This document shows positions 8,092 to 16,947 of a DNA stretch of 64,000 bases, piece after piece. Numbering within the stretch: the first letter of the stretch is position 1; each line of letters begins with the position of its first letter. Made by a program: the position numbers and the translations under genes. The DNA comes from Natronorubrum aibiense (lineage in GTDB: Archaea > Halobacteriota > Halobacteria > Halobacteriales > Natrialbaceae). Location of the stretch: positions 2,480,001 through 2,544,000 of the forward strand of contig NZ_CP045488.1 of the NCBI RefSeq assembly GCF_009392895.1, given 5' to 3'. Under the pieces are notes generated by a model that ran no database searches, was not told the origin of the DNA, and saw only the letters and a list, made by a program, of their open reading frames with translations.

Positions 8092-8592
8092 ATGTTAGCG
8101 GAACGACTCGCTCGATATCGGGCGCAAATCCGTGAAAAACTCCTCGCCGCGTTTCGTGAGGACCGAACGCCGCGACAGATCGCAGCGAGCTTTGCGATCG
8201 GGATTTTCATTACTACGCTTCCGACGGGCGGCGTCGGTGTGGGTCTGTTTTTCGTCTTCATTTCGCTGTGGTCGTGGATCAGCAAGCCGGCGATCTTCGC
8301 CTCCGTCGTCGTCTTGAATCCTGCTGTCAAACCGGCAGTCTATCTCGCGAGTTTTCAGGTTGGTGAGATCGTGTTGGGGCCGAACTCGGTTCACACGCAG
8401 GATGCGACGATAACCGAGTCGGCGCTGCTCGGAACACGACAGCTGTTAGTGGGAAACACCGTCCTCGCAGTCGGACTCTCGGTACTCGGCTACGTGCTCC
8501 TCCTGTACCTGACTCGAGCATACCGCCGTCGGTCGACTGAAGACTCCGACCAGTCGCTGCTGTCGGAGATACGACACTTCCTTCGTCGATAG
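8092..8592 (+). CDS. DUF2062 membrane protein
   Basis: The 166-residue protein matches the DUF2062 pattern: a basic amphipathic N-terminus, then TPRQIAASFAIGIFITTLPTGG leading into a first membrane segment at about 38-62. Further hydrophobic segments lie near 72-92 and 118-143, and the tail is basic. The family is found in bacterial and archaeal membranes, sometimes next to glycosyltransferases; its molecular role is unknown. It is a stand-alone gene with an AT-rich promoter about 55-65 bases upstream. Confidence 0.75.
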   Translation: MLAERLARYRAQIREKLLAAFREDRTPRQIAASFAIGIFITTLPTGGVGVGLFFVFISLWSWISKPAIFASVVVLNPAVKPAVYLASFQVGEIVLGPNSVHTQDATITESALLGTRQLLVGNTVLAVGLSVLGYVLLLYLTRAYRRRSTEDSDQSLLSEIRHFLRR

Positions 8593-8669
8593 TCGTTCGT
8601 CTCTCATTGTGCTCTCGCGTATCTCAAACGTGTCGATTCGACAATAATCGATCGAAGATACAATAAACA

Positions 8670-8676
8670 CTTATAG
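8670..8676 (+). promoter_or_regulatory. TATA box for the lipoprotein at 8700
   Basis: CTTATAG sits 24-30 bases ahead of ATG 8700, supporting that start over GTG 8694. Confidence 0.5.
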
Positions 8677-8699
8677 ACTCGACAGAGATTCACGTGGAA

Positions 8700-9482
8700 A
8701 TGAAACGACGAACGGTGCTGGGCGGTCTCGGGAGCGTGGGGCTGGCTACGCTGTCCGGCTGTCTCGGCGCGATCGGCATGGACGAACACGAATCGTCGCC
8801 GGCCGGTGTCGAGGCGAGCGTTCGATCGGAGACGGGGTACGACCAGACCGGCGTCGAGCCGGTCGTTATCGAAGAAACGGTCAGCGCTGGCCCCGTCTCG
8901 GAGACGATCACCGTCACGAACTACCTGACCGAACACGAGAAAGCGGTCGATATGGGACTCCTCGGTCGGCAGCGCGGTGCCGTGTTCATGGTGCTGACGA
9001 CGCCGCAGATCGGCGTGGCCGGCCGAAACTTCAATCCCGTCGAGGAGATGGACGCCCAGGAACTCGTCGAACTCGTCGAGAACAACTACGACGCGATCGG
9101 GTCTATTACCCCCGAGGAAGACGACGAGATCACGATCCTCGAGCAGTCGACGACTCGCTCACGGTTCAGCGCCGAGGCGACGTTCAACGGTCAGGACCTC
9201 GACGTCGATCTCCATGTCAGCGAGGCCATCGAGGCTGGCGACGACCTGCTGGTGACGATCGGCGTCTACCCCCAGCGCGTCCGCAGTATGGAGGAGTCGA
9301 ACATCCTCGATCTCATGCGAAACGTCAGCACGGATGTCGAGACAGACGCGGACTCGAGTGCCGATGGGGATGGGGACGGAGACGACACGGACGGCAGCGA
9401 TGAAACGGACGACGGTAACGACACGGACGGCAGCAGCGACGCGGACAGCGGTGACGACGGCCTACTCGGAACGCTCTCGTAG
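8700..9482 (+). CDS. Tat-exported lipoprotein, DUF6517-like
   Basis: A 260-residue protein with a twin-arginine start (MKRRTVLGG) and lipobox LSGC, lipid-anchored Cys21. It should be exported folded and tethered outside the membrane. The middle resembles the haloarchaeal DUF6517 family, from memory. From about residue 215 it ends in a tail of Asp, Ser, Gly and Thr with repeated DGD and DTDGS units, a likely solvated linker in high salt. It is a single gene and the function is unknown. Confidence 0.75.
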   Translation: MKRRTVLGGLGSVGLATLSGCLGAIGMDEHESSPAGVEASVRSETGYDQTGVEPVVIEETVSAGPVSETITVTNYLTEHEKAVDMGLLGRQRGAVFMVLTTPQIGVAGRNFNPVEEMDAQELVELVENNYDAIGSITPEEDDEITILEQSTTRSRFSAEATFNGQDLDVDLHVSEAIEAGDDLLVTIGVYPQRVRSMEESNILDLMRNVSTDVETDADSSADGDGDGDDTDGSDETDDGNDTDGSSDADSGDDGLLGTLS

Positions 9483-9523
9483 CTGACTTCTCCAGCCGCG
9501 TCCAGCGTTCGATGCTGCCGATC

Positions 9524-9558
9524 TCGTTTGCGTCCGTAGCACTGTCGTTTGCGTCCGT
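9524..9558 (+). repeat. Short tandem repeat, 21-base period
   Basis: TCGTTTGCGTCCGT occurs at 9524-9537 and again at 9545-9558, in the gap between convergent genes. Significance unknown. Confidence 0.5.
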
Positions 9559-9588
9559 GGTTCCGAGTCGGTCAGTCCCTCGAGGCGG

Positions 9589-10731
9589 TCACAGACCGAG
9601 TTCGCGGCCGATCACGAGGTGTTGGATCTCGCTGGTTCCTTCGCCGATCTCCATCAGTTTGGCGTCCCGGTAGAACCGCTGTGGGGCGAAGTCAGTCGTG
9701 TAGCCGTAGCCGCCGAGCACCTGTACGGCGTCTTCGGCGACTTCGCGGGCCGCTTCGCTCGCGTCGAGTTTCGCGAGCGCGGACTCGCGTGTGACTGGCT
9801 CGTCGCTGTCGTACGTGCGGGCAGCACGGTGTGTCAGCAATCGAGCCCGCTCCGTTTTGCGGTGCATGTCGACGATCGTGTCACGCACGGCGTCGAACGA
9901 CGTGATCGGCCGGCCGAACTGCTCGCGCTCCGTACTGTACGCCTTCGCGTGCTCGTAGGCTCCCTGTGCCAATCCCGTCGAGAGCGCGGCGATCGAGATC
10001 CGCCCGCCGTCGAGCGTTCGTTTCGTCTGCGCCCAGCCCTCTCCTTCCGCACCGAGAAGCCGGTCTTCGGGAAGACGAACGTTCTCGAGGCGGATCTCAC
10101 AGGTCGGCGAGGCGTTGAGTCCCAGTTTGTCCCAGACCGTCGTAACCTCGAAGCCGTCGTCATGGCGGGGATCGACGATGAACGTCGAGATGCCGTCGGA
10201 GCCGGCTTCGGGGTCGGTAACTGCTTTAACGAGAACGGAGCCAGCTTCGGAGGCGTTCGTGATGAACTGTTTGGTGCCGGTTAGTACCCACTCGTCGCCG
10301 TCTTTGGTCGCCGTCGTCGACATATGCGATGCGTCCGAGCCGCTTTCGGGTTCGGTCAGCGCCCAGGCACCGAGGGACTCGCCTTCGGCGAGCGGACGCA
10401 ACCAGCGTTCTTTCTGAGCTGTCGTGCCGAACAGTTCGATCGGCTTCGCCCCCAGCGACGTGTGTGCGACGTAGGAGAGACCGATCGCTCCGGACACTTG
10501 ACCGAGCTCTTCGGCGACCAGCGCGTACATGAGCGTATCACCACCGAGACCGCCGTACGTCTCGTCGATGGGGACGCCCATCACGTCGAGTTCGGCGAGC
10601 TGGTCGAAGATCTCGACCGGAAACCGATGCTCGTCTTCGATCTCCTGTGCGATTGGCTCGATTTCGGTCTTACAGAACTCCCTGACCGTTTCCCGAACCA
10701 TTCGGTGCTCGTCGGACAGCGCCGTGTCCAT
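9589..10731 (-). CDS. Acyl-CoA dehydrogenase
   Basis: FAD enzyme making the trans-2,3 double bond in acyl-CoA, in fatty-acid or branched-chain amino-acid breakdown; electrons pass to ETF. Its 380 residues are typical. Visible are the all-alpha N-domain, the flavin/substrate segment ALTEPESGSD and TKQFITN near 125-160, and the C-terminal motif EIGEGTSEIQ with catalytic Glu364. Its start is separated by about 90 bases from the end of the membrane-protein gene upstream on the same strand. Chain-length specificity is not readable here. Confidence 0.92.
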   Translation of the reverse strand: MDTALSDEHRMVRETVREFCKTEIEPIAQEIEDEHRFPVEIFDQLAELDVMGVPIDETYGGLGGDTLMYALVAEELGQVSGAIGLSYVAHTSLGAKPIELFGTTAQKERWLRPLAEGESLGAWALTEPESGSDASHMSTTATKDGDEWVLTGTKQFITNASEAGSVLVKAVTDPEAGSDGISTFIVDPRHDDGFEVTTVWDKLGLNASPTCEIRLENVRLPEDRLLGAEGEGWAQTKRTLDGGRISIAALSTGLAQGAYEHAKAYSTEREQFGRPITSFDAVRDTIVDMHRKTERARLLTHRAARTYDSDEPVTRESALAKLDASEAAREVAEDAVQVLGGYGYTTDFAPQRFYRDAKLMEIGEGTSEIQHLVIGRELGL

Positions 10732-10818
10732 AGTGAACAGTCGACGAGAACCGGAATAAGCACACCGCCGACCCGCTCTCGAGTCGCCGCATCGCCGCGA
10801 CGGCGATCGCTCGAGTCG

Positions 10819-11997
10819 CTACCAGCCGCGATCGTCGTCGCGGTCGTCCTCGTTTGAGTCCTCACGCGAAGAGTCGCTCGAGTCGTCCCATGGGTCGTAC
10901 TCGTCATCCGTGTCGTCCCACGCGGAGTCGTCCGTCGACCAGCCGTTTCGATCCGACGGCTCGCGGTCGCTGCGGCCGTCGTGATCGCCGCCCCAATCGT
11001 CGTCGCGGTCGGCCAGCGTCCCGCCGTCGGATCGAACCGCAGCCCGCTGGTCCGGAATAAGGTCGAAGTCGGCGTTCGTATCGCCGAGCACCAACAGCGC
11101 GTAGTACCGGAAGTAGGTCGCGATCGGCATCCATACGAGTGAAATGAACAGCACCACGCTCGCGAGCGCGAGCAGGCCGACCGGAATCGCCAGATACAGC
11201 CCGATATCGCCGGCGAGCACCAGCAGGCCGATGACGATCGCGAACGGGATCAACAGCGCGACGATCCCGAACGCAATGGCGAACCAGGCGGCGATCGCAA
11301 TAGCGATCGTGAGGATCCAGACCAACAGCACGTAGACCACGTACTCCACCCAGTTGCCCGTCAGCGTCGGCCAGAACCGCCGCCACGCGCCGATCACGCC
11401 GCGTCCCTCTTGGAGCATAATCGGGACGACGAAGTCGGTGGTCAGGCGACTGACGAGCGAGAAGACGAGCCCCAATCCGAGCCCGAACAGCACGTACACC
11501 GCGATGAGTCCGGCCGAAAGCGCACTGAAATCCCCTTGTACGAAGATGACGGCACCGGGTATCGTCACCAGGGCACCAGTGACGAGGATCACCCCCAGAC
11601 GAAACAGAAACAGCCGGACGCCGTTCCCGACGTTCGCCGAAACGTAGCGTCTGAGGTGCACCTCACTCGAGCGAAGCGATTCGACGAAGACGAACTCCAT
11701 GACTGCCCCGATGACCGAATAAAGCAGCCACAACACGACCACGACTGCGCCGATAACGAGCAGTGCCAGGACGAGTTGTTCGACCGGGAACTCCTCTTCG
11801 ACCGACTCGGTCCCCTCGATCGTCGGATCTTCGGCGAACGTTCCGGCGTCACCGCCCGGCACCGTCGGCCCGCCGAAGCCAAACGAGCTAACGAAAAAGA
11901 CGACGATCGCGAGCTTGACCCACAGTCCGAATTGGATCGGTGTCAACAGGTTCCGCGTCGTGGCGAGTGCGTCGCTCAGATCGTCGATCGCGTCCAT
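10819..11997 (-). CDS. Polytopic membrane protein with acidic tail (DUF7544-like)
   Basis: A 392-residue protein with a soluble N-terminal helix, then about six hydrophobic segments between residues 25 and 310: near 27-45, 73-95, 130-185, 218-250, 250-280 and 282-300. A very acidic, Asp/Ser/Trp-rich C-terminal tail of about 80 residues follows. It resembles a haloarchaeal family of uncharacterised membrane proteins. Function unknown; its own promoter region lies in the divergent gap to the kinase gene at 12183. Confidence 0.7.
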   Translation of the reverse strand: MDAIDDLSDALATTRNLLTPIQFGLWVKLAIVVFFVSSFGFGGPTVPGGDAGTFAEDPTIEGTESVEEEFPVEQLVLALLVIGAVVVVLWLLYSVIGAVMEFVFVESLRSSEVHLRRYVSANVGNGVRLFLFRLGVILVTGALVTIPGAVIFVQGDFSALSAGLIAVYVLFGLGLGLVFSLVSRLTTDFVVPIMLQEGRGVIGAWRRFWPTLTGNWVEYVVYVLLVWILTIAIAIAAWFAIAFGIVALLIPFAIVIGLLVLAGDIGLYLAIPVGLLALASVVLFISLVWMPIATYFRYYALLVLGDTNADFDLIPDQRAAVRSDGGTLADRDDDWGGDHDGRSDREPSDRNGWSTDDSAWDDTDDEYDPWDDSSDSSREDSNEDDRDDDRGW

Positions 11998-12151
11998 ACT
12001 CGTCCGAGTATTCCGTTGCAGGATTGATAATAATACTGTTCCGTGAGTGTGACAGTCCCGGAGTTCGAGGAGCAGCCGTCGTTGGGCTGGCGAACCGTGC
12101 GTTCGTTATTGTAAATGGAATTATACGTCTTGCTACCGACAGTTCGAGACG

Positions 12152-12159
12152 CATTTAAC
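12152..12159 (+). promoter_or_regulatory. TATA box for the kinase gene
   Basis: CATTTAAC lies 24-31 bases ahead of ATG 12183, leaderless spacing. Confidence 0.5.
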
Positions 12160-12182
12160 CCTCAGGCACCCACATCCGACGT

Positions 12183-12989
12183 ATGGATATCCGCCGGCTT
12201 GCCCGAGGAACCGTCGAGTGGGGCCGCCTCGAGCGTGTCATGCAGACGCTGGCGGATCGGTACGACCGCGAGTGTATCCGCGTCGAGTTTCTCGAGGCCG
12301 ATAACTGGTTGTCGATCCCCTGTGTCATCGACGAGGAGTGGTTCGTCAAGATCGTCTCGAGACAGAACGCGCTCGTCCACGCTATGCTGACGACCGGGCG
12401 CAACGTCGGCGCGGTGTCGGCGGGCACCGGTGGCTTTTTCGGCCGGTTCGACACCCCGCGGGGGATGGTCGAACACGAGTACGAAGCGACCGAGCGGATG
12501 CGCGAGATCGGCATCAACGCCCCGCGGCCGATCGACGCCTTCGAGGTCAACGGCCTCGGCGTGCTCGTCCTCGAGTACCTGCCCGAGTTTCGATCGTTGG
12601 ACGACGCGCCGGACTGGTTCGTCGCCGAGCGGGCCACGGAACTGTTCGAGATGCTGGGCACGCTGCGCGACCACGGGATGGCTCACGGCGATCTGCGGGG
12701 CGAAAACATCCTGCTGTGTGACGACGAGTTCTACTTCATCGACGCCACCAACGTCCACGACGACCGCGTCGCCGAGACGACCGCCTACGATCTCGCCTGT
12801 GCACTTGCCGTCCTCGAGCCACGAATCGGGGCGTTCGACGCCGTCGCAGCCGCCGAACCCGTCTACGAGCCTTCGGAGTTACTGCTGGCCCGCCGATTTC
12901 TCGATTTCGTTCGGTTGCGACCCGACCACGAGTTCGACGCGGCGACGTTGCGAATCGAACTCGAGCGAGCGGCGAACCGTGGCCAGTAA
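12183..12989 (+). CDS. RIO/Bud32-like protein kinase
   Basis: A small 268-residue kinase-fold protein. Lys56 (WFVKI) is the likely ATP-binding lysine, and the catalytic loop HGDLRGEN (168-175) has Asp170 and Asn175. The metal-binding position is FIDAT with Asp187, in place of DFG. No activation segment is evident, as in RIO and lipopolysaccharide-type kinases. Possible targets are proteins, or small molecules as in aminoglycoside-phosphotransferase relatives. It is a stand-alone gene; the PRC-barrel-like gene follows after 108 bases. Confidence 0.75.
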   Translation: MDIRRLARGTVEWGRLERVMQTLADRYDRECIRVEFLEADNWLSIPCVIDEEWFVKIVSRQNALVHAMLTTGRNVGAVSAGTGGFFGRFDTPRGMVEHEYEATERMREIGINAPRPIDAFEVNGLGVLVLEYLPEFRSLDDAPDWFVAERATELFEMLGTLRDHGMAHGDLRGENILLCDDEFYFIDATNVHDDRVAETTAYDLACALAVLEPRIGAFDAVAAAEPVYEPSELLLARRFLDFVRLRPDHEFDAATLRIELERAANRGQ

Positions 12990-13097
12990 CCGAGCCGATG
13001 TGGCCAAACGGCGGCGAGAGAGTTCCAGTCAGGCGAACCACGACGCTCGGCCAGTGCAGGCACTAGCTGCTTTGAGCGGAGCACACGAGGGACGGAC

Positions 13098-13625
13098 GTG
13101 AGTCCAACGTTCACCGACAACGACGTCGAGAAACCGGTCGAGATCGCAAACGGCGTCAAAATCGGCGTCGTCACGATGACCGAACCCGAGACGGCGTACG
13201 TCGACCTCGAGAACGACCTGCGCGATCCGATCAGTGCTGCGATCGAGCGGGACGTCGACACCGACGACATCGTCTCCATCGGAGACGCCGCCGTCGACGA
13301 AATCACCGCGGAGACGATCCGTCTCGAGGAGACGGCCACGCAGGACGATTCGACCGTGGCACCGATCCCGTTATCGAGCGAAACGAGACGACCGTCCACG
13401 AGGATGAGGGAAGCGAGCAGCGACAGGTCGGTGCGCCGACTGGAAACGAAGGTTCCGAAGATAAGACGCAGGCAGCGGGTTGAGGGTCGCTCGGGAGCTG
13501 GCACCGAACCAGCGACGGAGGAGATGACCGAATCGGGCGCAGAGCGCCACCCCGACAGCGAAGACCACCCGCCACAGGGCGACCAGACGATGACCAAAGA
13601 GCGCGGCGAGGATGAAGACCGGTGA
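13098..13625 (+). CDS. PRC-barrel-like protein, possibly frameshifted
   Basis: GTG start. The first 80 or so residues resemble haloarchaeal PRC-barrel-like proteins (FTDNDVEKPVEIANG, then IGVV, and a closing AVDEITAETIRLEE). After about residue 83 the frame becomes Arg/Ser-rich and unlike a haloarchaeal protein. The +2 frame is open from about 13340 to the TGA at 13481-13483 and reads as an acidic tail (DRGTDPVIERNETTVHED). A one-base change near 13345 would join the two, giving about 128 residues. Either the gene is damaged, there is a sequencing error, or the 175-residue form is real. The role is unknown. Confidence 0.55.
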   Translation: MSPTFTDNDVEKPVEIANGVKIGVVTMTEPETAYVDLENDLRDPISAAIERDVDTDDIVSIGDAAVDEITAETIRLEETATQDDSTVAPIPLSSETRRPSTRMREASSDRSVRRLETKVPKIRRRQRVEGRSGAGTEPATEEMTESGAERHPDSEDHPPQGDQTMTKERGEDEDR

Positions 13626-13682
13626 GTGATACCGCCGGTCGAACCGCAGTCCTCGAGTTCGAGCGTGTGAATCACCATCAGG

Positions 13683-13691
13683 GTTTTCACG
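13683..13691 (+). promoter_or_regulatory. TATA-like box for aldehyde dehydrogenase 2
   Basis: GTTTTCACG lies 22-30 bases ahead of ATG 13713. Confidence 0.4.
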
Positions 13692-13712
13692 CCGCTCGTC
13701 GTTCGGTCGGCT

Positions 13713-15248
13713 ATGAGCCAGCAAGCGACAGAACAGGTATCCGGCCACTACATTGGCGGCGAGTGGACCGAGGGGAACGGCTCCGAGACCTTCGAGAGCG
13801 AAAACCCGGCGACCGGCGAGACGCTGGCGACGTTCCAGCGCGGGACCGAGACCGACGTCGACGCGGCACTCGAGGCCGCCGAGGACGCCTTCGAGGAGTG
13901 GCGTTCTCTGTCGTACATCGACCGCGCCGAGTATCTCTGGGATATCTACCACGAACTGCGCGATCGCCACGAGGAACTGGGCGAAATCGTCTCGAGGGAG
14001 TGTGGGAAGGAGATTTCGGAGGGGAAAGCCGACGTCACCGAGGCCTGGCACATGGTCGAGTGGGCTGCGGGCAACGCCCGCCACCCCCACGGCGACGTCG
14101 TTCCTTCCGAGGTCGCGGGTAAAGACGCCTACATGCGGCGCAAACCGCGCGGGGTCGTCGGCTGTATCACGCCGTGGAACTTCCCCGTCGCGATTCCGTT
14201 CTGGCACATGGCGATCGCGCTCGTCGAGGGCAACACCGTCGTCTGGAAGCCCGCCGAGCAGACGCCGTGGTGTGGCCAGATCATCGCCGAGATGTTCGAG
14301 GACGCCGGCATCCCCGACGGCGTGTTCAACATGGTACAGGGCTACGGCGACGCCGGCGCGGCGATCACCGACGACGACCGCGTCGACACCGTTCTCTTTA
14401 CCGGCTCCGCCGAGGTCGGCCACGAGATCGCCGGCAAAGTCGGCGGCGAACCCGGCAAACTCGCGGCCTGCGAGATGGGCGGCAAAAACGGGATCGTCAT
14501 CACCGAAAACGCGGATCTGGATATCGCCGTCCACTCCGCAGTGATGTCCAGTTTCAAGACCACCGGCCAGCGCTGTGTCTCGAGCGAGCGCCTGATCGTT
14601 CACACCGACGTCTACGACGAGTTCAAAGAGCGATTCGTCGACCTCGCGGAGAATATCGCCGTCGGCGATCCGCTCGAGCCGTCGACGTTCATGGGGCCGG
14701 CGATCGAGGCCGACCACGTCGAGAAGATTCGCAAACACAACGAACTGGCGGTCCAAGAAGGCGCCGACCTGCTGGTTGATCGCTTCGAACTCGAACCCGA
14801 CGAAATCCCCGAGGGCCACGCCGAGGGTCACTGGGTCGGCCCGTTCGTCTACGAGATCGAGTACGACACTGACCTGCGCTGTCTGAAAGAGGAGTGTTTC
14901 GGCCCGCACGTCGCCCTCCTCGAGTACGACGGCGACGTCGACCGCGCCCTCGAGATTCACAACGACACCCCGTACGGACTCGCGGGCGCGATCATCTCCG
15001 AGAACTACCGCCAACTCAACACCTATCGGGATCGCGCGGACGTTGGACTTGCGTACGCGAACCTGCCGTGTATCGGCGCAGAAGTGCAGCTCCCCTTCGG
15101 CGGCGTGAAGAAATCCGGGAACGGCTATCCGAGCGCGCGCGAAGCGATCGAGGCCGTTACGGAACGGACGGCGTGGACGATGAACAACTCGAAAGAGATC
15201 GAGATGGCACAGGGCCTCTCGGCGGATATCACGACCGGCGAGGACTGA
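13713..15248 (+). CDS. Aldehyde dehydrogenase (511 residues)
   Basis: NAD(P)-dependent aldehyde dehydrogenase of the cytoplasm. PWNFP is at 154-158, the general base Glu254 in ACEMGGKNG, and catalytic Cys288 in TGQRCVSSE. The second half contains the ECFGPHVAL and PYGLAGAI segments expected of the family. GGVKKSGNGYPSA near the C-terminus is the usual tail motif. It is only distantly related to the copy at 1-1352. Natural substrate unknown; neighbours do not hint at a pathway. Confidence 0.9.
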   Translation: MSQQATEQVSGHYIGGEWTEGNGSETFESENPATGETLATFQRGTETDVDAALEAAEDAFEEWRSLSYIDRAEYLWDIYHELRDRHEELGEIVSRECGKEISEGKADVTEAWHMVEWAAGNARHPHGDVVPSEVAGKDAYMRRKPRGVVGCITPWNFPVAIPFWHMAIALVEGNTVVWKPAEQTPWCGQIIAEMFEDAGIPDGVFNMVQGYGDAGAAITDDDRVDTVLFTGSAEVGHEIAGKVGGEPGKLAACEMGGKNGIVITENADLDIAVHSAVMSSFKTTGQRCVSSERLIVHTDVYDEFKERFVDLAENIAVGDPLEPSTFMGPAIEADHVEKIRKHNELAVQEGADLLVDRFELEPDEIPEGHAEGHWVGPFVYEIEYDTDLRCLKEECFGPHVALLEYDGDVDRALEIHNDTPYGLAGAIISENYRQLNTYRDRADVGLAYANLPCIGAEVQLPFGGVKKSGNGYPSAREAIEAVTERTAWTMNNSKEIEMAQGLSADITTGED

Positions 15249-15384
15249 CGATCAGTAAGAGCTGATTGCCTTGAGTCGCCGGACTCGAGCGACGGCCGTT
15301 CGCGACACCCGGGCCAACACTCGTATAGTTCGATTTTTGAACGATCACGGCCAGTGACAGCCGACCCTCGGTGACGAACGAATC

Positions 15385-15392
15385 GCTTATCC
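15385..15392 (+). promoter_or_regulatory. TATA box for the glmU-like gene
   Basis: GCTTATCC lies 27-34 bases ahead of ATG 15419, supporting that start over the earlier in-frame codon at 15371. Confidence 0.5.
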
Positions 15393-15418
15393 GATGGTTC
15401 ATGGAAGGGGCCATATAC

Positions 15419-16600
15419 ATGAAAGCAGTCGTCCTTGCCGCGGGCCAGGGCACACGTATTCGACCACTCTCCGATTCGGTCCCGAAACCGATGCTGCCGG
15501 TCGCAGATCGGCCGCTCGTTGCCCACACCATCGACGCGGCGATCGACGCCGGTGCGGACGAAGTCGTTCTCGTAATCGGCTACGAGGCCGACACCGTCCG
15601 TGACTACTTCGGCGCGGAGTACCGTGGCGTCCCCGTCTCGTACGCCGTCCAGACAGAGCAAGCTGGCACGGCTGACGCCGTCAACGCCGCTCGCGACCAC
15701 ATCGAAGGCCCCTTCGCCGTCCTCAATGGCGACAACCTCTACGATCCGGCGGCGATCGACCAGTTGTTCGAGCAGTGTCCCGCCGTCTGTGCGGTCGAAG
15801 TCGACGATCCGCGAAACTACGGCGTCCTCAGCACCGAAGACGGCTCGGTCACCGGTATCGTCGAGAAGCCGGACGAGCCGCCGACGAACCTCGCCAACGC
15901 CGGCGCGTACGCCTTCCCCGCCGAAGCCCGCCAGTGGCTCGAGGTCCCCGCGAGCGAGCGCGGCGAACACGAGATTACCGACGTGCTCGCAACCGTCATC
16001 GACGAGTTCGACGTCACCCCCGTCACGCTCGAGCGCTGGCTCGACGTGGGCCGACCGTGGGAACTCCTCGAGGCCAACGAGTGGAAGGTAAGCGACCTCG
16101 AGCGCCGGATCGACGGTGACGTCAGCGACGACGCCACCCTCGAGGGGGACGTGGTCGTCGAAGCCGGCGCGACGGTAAAGGCCGGCGTCGTCATCGAGGG
16201 GCCAGCGCTGATTCGCTCCGGCGCGACCGTCGGACCGAACGCGTACGTCCGCGGTGCGACGCTGGTCGACGAAGGGGCGAAGATCGGCCACAGCGCCGAG
16301 GTGAAAAACAGCGTGCTCTCCCCCGACGCGTCGGTCAGCCACCTCTCCTACGTCGGTGACAGCGTTCTCGGGCGCGACGTCAACCTCGGCGCGGGGACCA
16401 ACGTCGCGAATCTCCGCCACGACGACGCGGATATCAAATTTACCGTGAAAGGCGAGCGGGTCTCGACCGGCCGACGGAAGTTCGGCGTCGTCGCCGGCGA
16501 CGAGGTCAAGACGGGGATCAACTCGAGTCTGGCGCCCGGCCTCAAACTCGGGACGGGTGCGACCACCCGTCCCGGCGAGACCGTCGACCGGGATCGATAG
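15419..16600 (+). CDS. glmU: Bifunctional sugar-1-phosphate nucleotidyltransferase/acetyltransferase (GlmU-like)
   Basis: A 393-residue protein with two domains. Residues 1-230 form a nucleotidyltransferase: AAGQGTRIRP (7-16), PKPMLPV (22-28), QAGTADA and GDN (104-106). From about 235 there is a left-handed beta-helix of hexapeptide repeats. The pairing is that of archaeal GlmU, making UDP-N-acetylglucosamine from glucosamine-1-phosphate. Some archaeal proteins of this shape act on glucose- or mannose-1-phosphate instead. The start is set by the TATA box. Product use would be in S-layer glycans or exopolysaccharide. Confidence 0.83.
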   Translation: MKAVVLAAGQGTRIRPLSDSVPKPMLPVADRPLVAHTIDAAIDAGADEVVLVIGYEADTVRDYFGAEYRGVPVSYAVQTEQAGTADAVNAARDHIEGPFAVLNGDNLYDPAAIDQLFEQCPAVCAVEVDDPRNYGVLSTEDGSVTGIVEKPDEPPTNLANAGAYAFPAEARQWLEVPASERGEHEITDVLATVIDEFDVTPVTLERWLDVGRPWELLEANEWKVSDLERRIDGDVSDDATLEGDVVVEAGATVKAGVVIEGPALIRSGATVGPNAYVRGATLVDEGAKIGHSAEVKNSVLSPDASVSHLSYVGDSVLGRDVNLGAGTNVANLRHDDADIKFTVKGERVSTGRRKFGVVAGDEVKTGINSSLAPGLKLGTGATTRPGETVDRDR

Positions 16601-16646
16601 CGGGCTCGGTTCGTCGACGGGTCGGTCGAGCCGGAGGGGGTTGCGT

Positions 16647-16829
16647 TCACTTGAGAGTAAAGGTGTGCTCGCGGCTCGCATCGCAACTGGGACAGACGTG
16701 ACGGTAGATGATCTGCTGGCCGTCCGTTCGGCTTTCCCAGTTCCCCTCCTCGTCGACGTACCCACAGTCCGGACACCGCTTGTCGGTACTTTCGTACCGC
16801 TGTCGGATTCGTTCGAACGTTGTTGGCAT
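16647..16829 (-). CDS. Small zinc-finger protein (HVO_0649-like)
   Basis: Sixty residues starting MPTTFERIRQRYE, followed by two Cys pairs: CPDCGY near 18-23 and CPSCDA near 46-51, with DGQQIIYRH between them. One zinc ion is expected. The pattern is that of a haloarchaeal zinc-finger microprotein family. Convergent with glmU, 46 bases apart. It probably acts as a nucleic-acid- or protein-binding regulator, which is inference. Confidence 0.7.
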   Translation of the reverse strand: MPTTFERIRQRYESTDKRCPDCGYVDEEGNWESRTDGQQIIYRHVCPSCDASREHTFTLK

Positions 16830-16947
16830 ACCACATACTACTACTGCACGAGCAAAAAGCGACATGGTCGGTCGGATGTCTCGACCTACCGTCGCGCGAG
16901 AACACAAAGCATTTTCTGTGGCTTGTCCCTTCTCTCGAGCGAACCAT

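Noticed and set aside
13371-15014. Minus-strand open frame (547 codons) opposite aldehyde dehydrogenase 2
   Set aside because: Its composition follows the sense gene; a hydrophobic stretch at its end overlaps the PRC-barrel-like gene but has no start or family.
15125-16834. Minus-strand open frame (569 codons) opposite the glmU-like gene
   Set aside because: Shadow; the sense strand has catalytic motifs and a promoter.
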